Assembly: GCA_016184365.1 (NCBI GenBank)
Contig: JACPCW010000078.1
Coordinates: forward strand, 1-64,000
Source: Candidatus Rokuibacteriota bacterium
GTDB lineage: Bacteria > Methylomirabilota > Methylomirabilia > Rokubacteriales > CSP1-6
DNA length: 64,000 nt
Direction of reading: 5' to 3'
A program made the translations under genes and the position numbers. Positions 44,307-52,426 of the stretch are shown here, piece by piece (position 1 is the stretch's first letter; every line of letters begins with the position of its first letter). The notes under the pieces are model-generated. The model ran no database searches, had not been told where the DNA came from, and saw nothing but the letters and a program-made list of their open reading frames with translations.

Positions 44307-46651
44307 TCTCCCGTTCCCCATCGCTGATCGGCGCACGTGTCACGCGCGTCGAAGACGCGCGGTTGCTCACCGGGCGCGGTCGCTACGTCGCTGATCTCGA
44401 CGCGCCCGGCGCGGTTCACGTCGCGTTCGTGCGCAGCCCGCACGCGGCGGCGCACGTCGGTCGCATCGACGTCACGCGCGCGCTCGCGGAGCCCGGCGTC
44501 GTCGCGTGTCTGACCGCCGCCGACCTGGCGCCGCTCGCGCGGCCCATTCGCGCCGAGTCCCGAACGCGCGGCTACCGGGCGACCGATCTCGGCGCGCTGG
44601 CGTCCGGCGTCGTGCGCCATCAGGGCGAAGCCGTCGCCGCCGTCGTCGCCGAATCCCGCTACGTCGCTGAAGATGCCGCCGACCTCGTCGGCGTCGACTG
44701 GGAGCCGCTCCCCGCCGTCACCGACCCGCGCGCCGCGGCCGCCGCCGGGCCGTTCGTGCACGCCGATCTCGGGACGAACGTGATCCTCGAGCGCGAGTTC
44801 CGCACCGGCGAGGTCGAGCCGGCGTTCCGCGCGGCGACGCTCGTCGTCGCCGACCGGTTTCGCTTCCACCGTCACGCGGCGATCGCGATGGAGAACCGCG
44901 CGTGTCTCGCCGCGTGGGACACGGGCCGCGGCGACCTCACGCTGCACTCGACGACGCAGATCCCCGGCATGATCCGCGACGCGCTGGCCGACATCCTCGA
45001 TCTGCCCGGGCATCGCATCCGCGTCGTCGCGCCCGACGTCGGCGGCGGATTCGGCATGAAGACGATCCTCTATCCCGAAGAGGTCGCCGTGGCCGCGATC
45101 GCGCGGCGGCTCGGGCGTCCCGTGAAATGGATCGGCGACCGCCGCGAGGATCTCCTGACGTCGAGCCAGGCGTGGGACGAGCAGGTCGACGCCGAGCTCG
45201 CGGTCGACGGCGTCGGACACATCCTCGGCCTGCGCGCGACCGTGCTGTGCGACGTCGGCGCGTATTCCATGTATCCGTGGACGGCCTCGATCGAAGCCGT
45301 GCAGGTCATCAGCTTCCTGCCCGGGCCGTATCGCGTGCCGGCGTACCGCGGCGCGGTGCAGGCCGTGGCGACCAACAAGGCGCCGATGGGACCGTACCGC
45401 GGCGTCGGCCGGCCGGTGTCCGCGTTCGTCGTCGAAGGCCTGCTCGATCGCGCCGCCCGTCGCCTCCAGCTCGATCCCGGTGAGATTCGCCGCCGGAACT
45501 TCGTCCGACCCGATGAAGCGCCCTATCGATCCGCGTCCGGCGTCGTCTGGGACACGGCGACGTTCGCCGAGTGCCTCGAGCGCGCGTGCCGCATCGCGGA
45601 TTACGAGGGTCTGCGCCGGCAGCAACAGGAGGCCCGGGCCGCCGGCCGCTCGTTCGGCATCGGCATCGCGTCGTACGTGGAGTTGACGGGCGTCGGCTCC
45701 GCGATCCCGGCGTCGCCGGGCGCGGACATTTCGACCGGCACCGAAGGCGCCACGGTCCGCGTCGACGCGTCAGGCACGGTCACCGCGACGTTCGCCATCG
45801 CGTCGCAAGGGCAGGGGCACGAGACGACGCTCGCGCAAGTCGTCGCCGGCACGCTCGGCGCGCGACTCGGGGACGTCCGCGTCGTCCACGGCGATACGGC
45901 CGCCGGCCCGATCGGCAGCGGCACGTACGCGAGCCGCACCGCGGTGATCGCCGGCGGCGCCGCCGTGCGCGCCGCCGAAGCGGTGCGGGACAAGGCGCTG
46001 GTGATCGCCGCGCACCTCCTCGAGGCGTCCGCGTCCGACCTCGACGTCGCGGACGGCGTCATCAGCGTGCGCGGCGCCGGCGACCGGCGCGTCACGCTGC
46101 GCGAGGTCGCGCGCGCCGCATACGCCGCCGGCCGCCGCCTGCCGCACGGCCTCGAGCCCGGCCTGGAGGCGACGCGCTACTACGATCCGTACTTCGGCAC
46201 GGCGTCGGGCGCCACGCACATCGCGGTCGTGGAGATCGACCGCGCCGTCGCCGCCGTGCGCCTGCATCGCTACGTCATCGCGGAAGACTGTGGACGCGTC
46301 ATCAATCCGCTCGTCGTCGAAGGGCAGACGATCGGGGGCCTCGCGCAGGGCGTGGGTGCCGCGCTGCTCGAGGAAGTCGTCTACGACGGAGGCGGCCAGC
46401 TGCTGACGGGGACGCTGCTCGACTACCTGGTGCCGATGGCGACCGACATGCCGCCGATCACCGTCGAGCATCTGGATCGGCCGTCGCCGTCGACGCTCGG
46501 CGGATTTCGCGGCGTCGGGGAAGGCGGCACGATCGGCGCGCCGGCCGCGATCGCCAACGCGGTCTCCGACGCGCTGGCGCCGCTCGGCATCGAGATCACC
46601 GAGCTGCCGATCACGCCCGAGCGGCTCTTTCAGCTCCTCGCCGTGTGTTAG
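44303..46651 (+). CDS. Molybdenum hydroxylase large subunit, copy 2
   Basis: A 782-residue large subunit with GTG start overlapping the [2Fe-2S] stop. It has [37 protein letters not shown] near 250, [18 protein letters not shown] near 360 (the form usual in CoxL form-II relatives), [15 protein letters not shown] near 500, and [20 protein letters not shown] near 670. The two large subunits are clearly different proteins, and both appear complete. An SDR gene follows 11 bp later. Confidence 0.94.
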   Translation: MISRSPSLIGARVTRVEDARLLTGRGRYVADLDAPGAVHVAFVRSPHAAAHVGRIDVTRALAEPGVVACLTAADLAPLARPIRAESRTRGYRATDLGALASGVVRHQGEAVAAVVAESRYVAEDAADLVGVDWEPLPAVTDPRAAAAAGPFVHADLGTNVILEREFRTGEVEPAFRAATLVVADRFRFHRHAAIAMENRACLAAWDTGRGDLTLHSTTQIPGMIRDALADILDLPGHRIRVVAPDVGGGFGMKTILYPEEVAVAAIARRLGRPVKWIGDRREDLLTSSQAWDEQVDAELAVDGVGHILGLRATVLCDVGAYSMYPWTASIEAVQVISFLPGPYRVPAYRGAVQAVATNKAPMGPYRGVGRPVSAFVVEGLLDRAARRLQLDPGEIRRRNFVRPDEAPYRSASGVVWDTATFAECLERACRIADYEGLRRQQQEARAAGRSFGIGIASYVELTGVGSAIPASPGADISTGTEGATVRVDASGTVTATFAIASQGQGHETTLAQVVAGTLGARLGDVRVVHGDTAAGPIGSGTYASRTAVIAGGAAVRAAEAVRDKALVIAAHLLEASASDLDVADGVISVRGAGDRRVTLREVARAAYAAGRRLPHGLEPGLEATRYYDPYFGTASGATHIAVVEIDRAVAAVRLHRYVIAEDCGRVINPLVVEGQTIGGLAQGVGAALLEEVVYDGGGQLLTGTLLDYLVPMATDMPPITVEHLDRPSPSTLGGFRGVGEGGTIGAPAAIANAVSDALAPLGIEITELPITPERLFQLLAVC

Positions 46652-46662
46652 CCTCTGCCGCC

Positions 46663-47421
46663 ATGAACCTCGGACTCGAAGGCAAAGTCGCGCTCGTCAC
46701 CGGTGGCGCCCGGGACGTCGGGCGCGCCATCGTCGAAGCGCTCGCGCGCGAAGGCGCCGCGGTCACCGTCAATTACCTCTCGTCGGAACACGAAGCCGCC
46801 CGGCTGGTCGACGACGTCCGCGCGAAGGGCGGCCGGGCCATCGCCTGCCAGGCCGACGTCGCCGACTACGCCGCCGTCGAGGTGATGGTGGACCGCACGG
46901 TGGCCGAGCTCGGTCGCCTCGACGTGCTCGTGAACAACGCCGGCTACCTCGAGCAGAAGCTCTTCCTCGAGACGAAGCCGGAGGAGTGGAAGCGCCAGGT
47001 GGACGTCTGTTACACGGGCGTCCTCAACTGCTCCCACGTCGCCGGCCGGCGCATGGTCGCGCAGAAGGGCGGCCGCATCGTGAACATCGTCGGCGACTCG
47101 GCGCGCATCGGGCAGCCGCGGCTCGGCATCTCGGCCTCCGCGCGCGGCGGTGTGCTGTCGCTGACGAAAACGCTCGCCAAGGAGCTCGGCCGCGGCAACG
47201 TGACGGTCAATGCGCTCGCGCTCGGCTGGATCGAGACGAGCCACGTGGATCCGGCATGGCTCGCCGCGAACCGCGAGAAGATCCTGGCGCTCTATCCGAT
47301 CCGCCGTCTCGGTCAGCCCACGGACGTCGCGCCGCTCGTGACGTTCCTCGCGTCCGACCACGCCGGCTGGATCACCGGGCAGACGATCAGCGTCAGCGGC
47401 GGGTACTCGACGACGGGCTGA
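46663..47421 (+). CDS. SDR-fold protein with altered catalytic Tyr-Lys
   Basis: A 252-residue Rossmann protein. VTGGARDVGRAIVEALAREGA (in parts, about 12-32) binds NAD(P). VLVNNAGYLEQ is present and ITGQTISVSGGYSTTG ends it. Where classical SDRs have YSASKGGV, it has ISASARGGVLSL, so both the Tyr and the Lys of the YxxxK pair are lost. It may be inactive as a dehydrogenase or use another residue, as in some divergent SDRs. It follows the molybdenum hydroxylase operon by 11 bp and is probably co-transcribed. Confidence 0.85.
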   Translation: MNLGLEGKVALVTGGARDVGRAIVEALAREGAAVTVNYLSSEHEAARLVDDVRAKGGRAIACQADVADYAAVEVMVDRTVAELGRLDVLVNNAGYLEQKLFLETKPEEWKRQVDVCYTGVLNCSHVAGRRMVAQKGGRIVNIVGDSARIGQPRLGISASARGGVLSLTKTLAKELGRGNVTVNALALGWIETSHVDPAWLAANREKILALYPIRRLGQPTDVAPLVTFLASDHAGWITGQTISVSGGYSTTG

Positions 47422-47437
47422 GCGCGGGAGGATCGAC

Positions 47438-48193
47438 ATGCAGACGCGCATCGTGGCGATTTCGCACGCGTGGGGAGCGGGCGGCGACGGCATCGGACGG
47501 GCCGTCGCGGAGCGCCTGGGCTTCCGCTACGTCAACGAAGAGGTCATCACGCTGGCGGCGGACAAGAACGGGGTCGACGCGGCCATCGTCGCGGACGTCG
47601 AGCGACGGAAGGGGCTGCTCCACCGGCTCGTCGAAAGCCTGGACCGCGTGCCGGTGCTCGGACGCATCGGCGACGGCATCCTGATCTCGGACGCCAACGC
47701 GATCGCGCGCCGGAAGGACATGCGCGCGTTCATCGTCGCGGCGCTGCGCGACATCGCCGAGGCCGGCAGCGCCGTCATCGTCGCGCACGCGGCGTCGATC
47801 GCGCTGGCCGGTCGCACCGACCTCCTGCGCGTGCTCATCACCGCGTCGGATCCGACGCGCGTGAAGCGGCTGGCGGACGGCACCGGCGGCGACCTGGTCG
47901 CCGCGGGGAAGTTCATGGCGGAGTCCGACGCCGCCCGCGCGGATTACTTCCGGCGCTTCTACCGGCTCAAGCAGGAGCTGCCGACGCACTACGACCTGGT
48001 CGTGAACACCGATGCGCTCGACCTCGACGAGGCCGTGGACATCATCATCGCCGCGGCGCATCGCCGGTCGGGCGACTATCCAACCAACATCCTGGTCGAG
48101 GAGCGGCCCGCGCGGGCCAAGCCGCGTCGGCCCGCGCGACCGCGCGCGAAGTCCCGGCCGCGTGCCCGCCGGCCCGCCTCGCGCCGGCGCTGA
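47438..48193 (+). CDS. Cytidylate kinase-like P-loop protein
   Basis: A 251-residue protein of the cytidylate-kinase-like group. The N-terminus ISHAWGAGGDGIGRAVAERLG (about 8-28) resembles the Ser/Gly-rich nucleotide loop of that group (AAGGSGIG type) rather than a classical GxxxxGK[ST]. FRYVNEEVITLAA and LRVLITASDPTRVKRL continue the core. The last 35 residues are an Arg/Pro/Ala-rich basic tail, RPARAKPRRPARPRAKSRP onward. The true substrate is unknown. It lies 16 bp after the SDR gene. Confidence 0.78.
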   Translation: MQTRIVAISHAWGAGGDGIGRAVAERLGFRYVNEEVITLAADKNGVDAAIVADVERRKGLLHRLVESLDRVPVLGRIGDGILISDANAIARRKDMRAFIVAALRDIAEAGSAVIVAHAASIALAGRTDLLRVLITASDPTRVKRLADGTGGDLVAAGKFMAESDAARADYFRRFYRLKQELPTHYDLVVNTDALDLDEAVDIIIAAAHRRSGDYPTNILVEERPARAKPRRPARPRAKSRPRARRPASRRR

Positions 48194-48306
48194 CGGCGCC
48201 GTCCGGCTGATCGCGCGGCGTCAGGCCGCGAGGACGGGACCGTCGCCGTGAGGCGCATGATAACGTTGCCGGGTCCGCGCCATGACGAGGTAAGCCGCAC
48301 CACGCG

Positions 48307-49845
48307 ATGACGCTCTCCCGCACACTCGAGGTCGCTGCAGCGCGCACGCCCGACGCCGTCGGGATCGTCGACGGCGCGCGACGGCTCACCTATGCCGAGT
48401 GGGCGGCGCGCGTGCGTCGCGTCGCCGCGTCGCTCGCGGGGCTCGGCATCCGCCGCGGCGATCACGTCGTCCTCTCGCTGAAGAACCGCGAGGAGCACGC
48501 CACGGCGTACTGGGCATGCCAGCGGCTCGGCGCGATCGCCACGCCGCTCAACTGGCGGTACGCCCCCGGCGAGCTCGAGTACTGCGTCGCGGACGCGGAG
48601 GGCGTGGCCGTCGTCTTCGAGAGCGCCAGCCGCGACTCGGCGCTCGCCGCGCGGCCCAGGCTTCCTCGCGTCACGGCGTGGATCGCCGTCGGCGCGGACG
48701 CGCCCGCGGACACCGTGCCGTTCGACTCGCTCGCGTCGGGTGATGCAGATGCCGGCATGCCGCCGGACGGGGCCACCGATGCCGATCTGAGCATCATGCT
48801 CTACACGTCCGGCACGACCGGCCGCCCGAAGGGCGTGCCGCGGTTGCATCGCGCGGAGCTGTCCGCGGCCGTCGCGCACGTCGTGCAGAGCCGCAACGCG
48901 TTCGGCGACGTCACGCTCGGCGTGATGCCGCTCTACCACACGATGGGCGTGCGCTCGATGATCGCGATGGCGCTGCTGTCGGGCCGCCTCGTGTGTCTGC
49001 CGGACTGGAGCCCCGCCGAGGCCGCGCGGCTGCTCGAGACCGAGCGCGTGACGTCGCTCTATCTCGTCCCGACGCTCTACCACGACCTCGTGTCGCTGCC
49101 CGGTCTCGAGCGCCGCGACCTGCGCACGGTGAAGAAGATCGGCTACGCCGGCGCGCCGATGTCGAGCACGCTGACGGCGCGTGTCGCCGAGGTCTTCCGG
49201 CCGGACGTCTTCCTGAACCATCTCGGCAGCACCGAGATCTACACGTTCACGACCTGCGATCGCGTGATGCAGAAGCCGACGTGCGCCGGGCGGCCGGGCC
49301 TGTTCGGGCGCGTGCGCGTCGTGAAGCCGGATCCCGAGCGGCAGGGCCGTCCCGACGACGAGGTCGCGCGCGGCGACACCGGCGAGCTCATCGTCGGCCT
49401 CGACTCGCCCGAAGCGTTCGCCGGCTACTGGCGCCGCCCCGACGCGGATGCGAACGCGATCCGCGGCGGCTGGTACTTCACGGGCGATCTCGTGTACCAG
49501 GACGACGATGGCGATCTCTACGCGGTCGGGCGCGTCGACGACATGATCATCACCGGCGGCGAGAACGTGCATCCGGTGGAAGTCGAGGACGTGCTGCTGC
49601 GTCATCCCGGCGTGGCGGAGGCGTGCGTGGTCGGGCTGCCCGATCCGCGCCTGGGGCAGATCGTGGCCGCGTTCGTCGTGCCACGCGGGACCGTCGCCGT
49701 CGCCGAGCTCGACGCCTTCTGCCGGCGCGCACCGGACTTCGCGAGCTTCAAGCGGCCGCGCCGCTACGACCTCGTCGACGCGCTGCCGAAGAGTCCGACC
49801 GGCAAGCTGCTCCGACGGCGCCTCATCGACGAGCATCGCGGGTAA
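48307..49845 (+). CDS. Acyl-CoA synthetase (AMP-binding family)
   Basis: A 512-residue adenylate-forming ligase. The P-loop MLYTSGTTGRPKGVP lies at about 161-176, NHLGSTEIYTFTTCD near 301, the YFTGDLVYQDDDGDLYAVGR hinge region near 396, MIITGGENVHPVEVEDVL, and the C-terminal Lys in PKSPTGKLLRRRL. It activates a carboxylic acid to its CoA thioester. The context (aldolase and molybdenum hydroxylases) suggests an aromatic or heterocyclic acid. No gap over 115 bp to either neighbour. Confidence 0.93.
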   Translation: MTLSRTLEVAAARTPDAVGIVDGARRLTYAEWAARVRRVAASLAGLGIRRGDHVVLSLKNREEHATAYWACQRLGAIATPLNWRYAPGELEYCVADAEGVAVVFESASRDSALAARPRLPRVTAWIAVGADAPADTVPFDSLASGDADAGMPPDGATDADLSIMLYTSGTTGRPKGVPRLHRAELSAAVAHVVQSRNAFGDVTLGVMPLYHTMGVRSMIAMALLSGRLVCLPDWSPAEAARLLETERVTSLYLVPTLYHDLVSLPGLERRDLRTVKKIGYAGAPMSSTLTARVAEVFRPDVFLNHLGSTEIYTFTTCDRVMQKPTCAGRPGLFGRVRVVKPDPERQGRPDDEVARGDTGELIVGLDSPEAFAGYWRRPDADANAIRGGWYFTGDLVYQDDDGDLYAVGRVDDMIITGGENVHPVEVEDVLLRHPGVAEACVVGLPDPRLGQIVAAFVVPRGTVAVAELDAFCRRAPDFASFKRPRRYDLVDALPKSPTGKLLRRRLIDEHRG

Positions 49846-49877
49846 GATGGCCGGACTCGACCAGAGGAGGAACGATC

Positions 49878-50672
49878 GTGCGACCGAACACCGTCCGTGA
49901 GATCTGGGCGCGCGGCGAGGCCGTGGTGAACGGCTGGCTGTCGATCCCGTCGAGCTTTTCCGCCGAGGTCATGGCCCATCAGGGCTTCGATTCGCTCGTC
50001 GTCGACATGCAGCACGGCGTCATCGACTACGACACCGCGATCCCGCTGCTCCAGGCGATCTCGACCACCGGCGTGATCCCGCTCGCGCGCGTGCCGTGGA
50101 ACGATCCGGCGCGCCTCATGAAGATCCTCGACGCCGGCGCGTACGGGATCATCTGCCCGATGGTCAACACGCCGGCCGAAGCGGACGCGCTCGTGCGCGC
50201 GTGCAAGTACCCGCCGCGCGGGTATCGCAGCTGGGGACCGGTCCGCGCCTCGATCTACGCCGGCGGCACCGACTACGCGACGCGCGCGAACGCCGAGCTC
50301 ATCGTGATGCCGATGATCGAGACGGCGGAAGCGGTGAAGAACCTCGACGCGATCCTGAGCGTGCCGGGGATCGACGCGGTCTACGTCGGCCCGTCGGACC
50401 TCGCGCTCTCGATGGGCGCCGCGCCGAAGCTCGACCACGACGCGCCGGCGGTGGTGGAGGCGCAGCGCACGATCGTGAAGACCTGCCAGAAGCACGGCGT
50501 GTTCGCGGGCATCCACAACGCGACGGCCGCGTACGCGCTGAAGATGATCGCCGAGGGGTACCAGTTCGTGACGCTCGCGAGCGACAGCCGGTTCATGGCC
50601 GCGAAGGCGGCCGAGGAAGTCGGCGCCGTGCGCAAGACGGGCGTGAAGGCCGGCGTGCTGCCGGCGTACTGA
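49878..50672 (+). CDS. HpcH/HpaI-family aldolase
   Basis: A 264-residue class II pyruvate-dependent aldolase. DMQHGVIDYD (catalytic His), ARVPWNDP (pyruvate-binding Arg), MPMIETAEAV (metal Glu) and VYVGPSDLALSMG (metal Asp) are in family order. It cleaves 4-hydroxy-2-oxo acids to pyruvate and an aldehyde at the end of aromatic meta-cleavage or related pathways. The GTG start has AGAGGAGG 7 nt upstream. It follows the acyl-CoA synthetase by 32 bp. Repeat copy 11 begins 5 bp after its stop. Confidence 0.93.
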   Translation: MRPNTVREIWARGEAVVNGWLSIPSSFSAEVMAHQGFDSLVVDMQHGVIDYDTAIPLLQAISTTGVIPLARVPWNDPARLMKILDAGAYGIICPMVNTPAEADALVRACKYPPRGYRSWGPVRASIYAGGTDYATRANAELIVMPMIETAEAVKNLDAILSVPGIDAVYVGPSDLALSMGAAPKLDHDAPAVVEAQRTIVKTCQKHGVFAGIHNATAAYALKMIAEGYQFVTLASDSRFMAAKAAEEVGAVRKTGVKAGVLPAY

Positions 50673-50676
50673 TTAG

Positions 50677-50745
50677 ATGGGGGGCCCCGAAATGGCCCCC
50701 CATACCCCCCAGCGCTCGGAACCGCCCCGGCGAAGCCGCGGCGGT
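50677..50745 (-). repeat. Two-hairpin intergenic element, copy 11
   Basis: Minus orientation. Hairpin 2 (50677-50703) is a perfect 10-bp stem ATGGGGGGCC, 5 bp after the aldolase stop. Hairpin 1 (50721-50745) has ACCGCC/GGCGGT, a C.C mismatch, then CGGC closed by GAA. About 85 bp remain before the next gene. Confidence 0.92.
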
Positions 50746-50829
50746 CCTCGTCACCCGCTGGGGATCGGTTGCCGACACCTCCCGACAGTCCGGTGACACG
50801 CAATTCGCGTGGTAAGGTAAGCGGCCTGT

Positions 50830-52155
50830 ATGGACAGCAAGTATCTCGAGCCCGAGATCGAAACGGCGCCACGCGACACGCTCGCGCGACTGCAGATCGA
50901 CCGGCTGCGCGCGCAGGTCGAGCACGCCTGTCGCGGCACCCCGTTCTATCGCCGGAAGCTCGACGCCGCCGGCGTGAAGCCCGGCGACGTCCGCACGCTC
51001 GCGGACCTCCCGCGGCTGCCGTTCACGACGAAGGACGAGCTCAAGCAGAGCCAGGCCGATCATCCGCTGTGGGGCGACTTCCTCGCGGTGCCGTTCGAGG
51101 ACTGCCTGCGCGTCCACATGACGTCGGCGACGACGGGCCGGCCGCTCGCCTTCCTCGACACGAAGGACGACTGGTACGGCTTTTATCATTCGTACGCGCG
51201 CTCGCTGTACGCGTTCGGCCTCAGGAAGTCGGACGCGGTGATGGCGGCGTTCTCGTACGGCCCGTGGATCGGCTTCTGGTCCGGCGTCTTCGCGGCGCAG
51301 GACCTCGGGTGCCTCGTGTTCCCGGTCGGCGGCTTCTCCACCGAGCAGCGGCTCGACGCGCTGCTCACCTATCCGATCACCGCGCTCGGCTGCACGCCGT
51401 CGTACGCGCTCTTCCTGGCCGAGCAGGCGGCAAAGAAGGGGATCGACCTCGCGAAGCAGGCGAAGCTCCGGCTCACGTGGCACACCGGTGAGCCGGGCGC
51501 GTCGATCCCGGCGACGAAGGCGAAGATCCAGGCCGCGTTCGGCGCGCGCGTCTACGACCTGCCGGGGCTCACGGAGATCGCCGCGTGGGGCTTCGAGTGC
51601 CCCGAGGGCGACGGGCTGACGCACATCCACGAGGACTACGTGTATCCGGAAGTCCTCGACGAGCGCGACCAGCCCGTGCTGCCCGGCAGCGCGGGCGAAC
51701 TCGTGTTCACGAGCCTCTATCGCAAGGCGATGCCGCTCCTCCGCTATCGCACGCGCGACGTCGTGAAGCTCGCCGACCGGACGTGCCCCTGCGGCCGCAC
51801 GCTCGTGGCGCTCGACGGCGGCGTGCTCGCGAGGCTCGACGACATGAAGAAGGTGCGCGGCATCATCGTGTACCCGCGCCGTATCGAGGAGCTCGTGCGC
51901 CCGCACGCGGGCGTCGACGAGTTCCAGATCGTCTTCCGGCGCGTCGAGGGGCTCGACGACATCCTGATCCGCGTCGATCCGGCGCCGGCGCTGTCGACCA
52001 CCGAGCGCGCGGGGCTCGTGACGGCGCTGGAAGGCGCGCTGCGGACCGGGCTCGGCATCCGCGTCACCGTCGAGGCGACCGAGCCGGGCGCGCTGCCGCG
52101 CTGGGACCACAAGGCCCGGCGCGTCAAGGACGAGCGGACCGAAGTCCCGTTCTGA
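50830..52155 (+). CDS. Phenylacetate-CoA ligase family protein (PaaK-like)
   Basis: A 441-residue adenylate-forming ligase. CRGTPFYRRKLDAAGVKPGD, LPRLPFTTKDELKQ and the P-loop MTSATTGRPLAF near 97-108 match PaaK. LPGLTEIAAWGFEC and the RYRTRDVVKLADRTCPCGRT zinc/hinge segment follow. It makes aryl-acetyl or aryl-CoA thioesters. It stands alone, after a 157-bp gap that holds repeat copy 11 and then about 85 bp with no clear promoter (TAAGGT before the ATG is a weak candidate). Confidence 0.9.
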   Translation: MDSKYLEPEIETAPRDTLARLQIDRLRAQVEHACRGTPFYRRKLDAAGVKPGDVRTLADLPRLPFTTKDELKQSQADHPLWGDFLAVPFEDCLRVHMTSATTGRPLAFLDTKDDWYGFYHSYARSLYAFGLRKSDAVMAAFSYGPWIGFWSGVFAAQDLGCLVFPVGGFSTEQRLDALLTYPITALGCTPSYALFLAEQAAKKGIDLAKQAKLRLTWHTGEPGASIPATKAKIQAAFGARVYDLPGLTEIAAWGFECPEGDGLTHIHEDYVYPEVLDERDQPVLPGSAGELVFTSLYRKAMPLLRYRTRDVVKLADRTCPCGRTLVALDGGVLARLDDMKKVRGIIVYPRRIEELVRPHAGVDEFQIVFRRVEGLDDILIRVDPAPALSTTERAGLVTALEGALRTGLGIRVTVEATEPGALPRWDHKARRVKDERTEVPF

Positions 52156-52197
52156 CCGACACGGGCGCCGACGCGACCTGTATCTTCACGTCGACTC

Positions 52198-52226
52198 TTG
52201 CGTCGCACCGTGGTGGTGGCAGGATT
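52198..52226 (+). promoter_or_regulatory. Candidate leaderless promoter of the 64-residue protein gene
   Basis: TTGCGT (52198), 17 bp, then AGGATT (52221-52226), with the ATG 5 nt later at 52232. The spacer holds the same GTGGTGGC block as the promoter at 39367. Confidence 0.45.
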
Positions 52227-52231
52227 AGGCC

Positions 52232-52426
52232 ATGTCCGCAGGGCACACCGAGCTGTTGATCGTCCTCGCGATTTCGTTCGCGATCCAGATCTCCGGACTC
52301 GTCATTCTCGGCTTTCAGCTGTACGACTCGCGCAAGATGGTGGCGGAGTCGCAGCGCCTGACCCGCGCGGTGGGGGCGCTGGTGATTCAAGAGTCGGACA
52401 AGATCCGCCAGATCTTTCCGCGTTGA
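52232..52426 (+). CDS. Small membrane protein (64 residues)
   Basis: One membrane helix at about 7-27 (ELLIVLAISFAIQISGLVIL), then a helical tail (SRKMVAESQRLTRAV). Similar in layout to the gene at 39403. Its stop is followed directly by the TRAP permease stop on the other strand (no gap). Function unknown. Confidence 0.6.
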   Translation: MSAGHTELLIVLAISFAIQISGLVILGFQLYDSRKMVAESQRLTRAVGALVIQESDKIRQIFPR

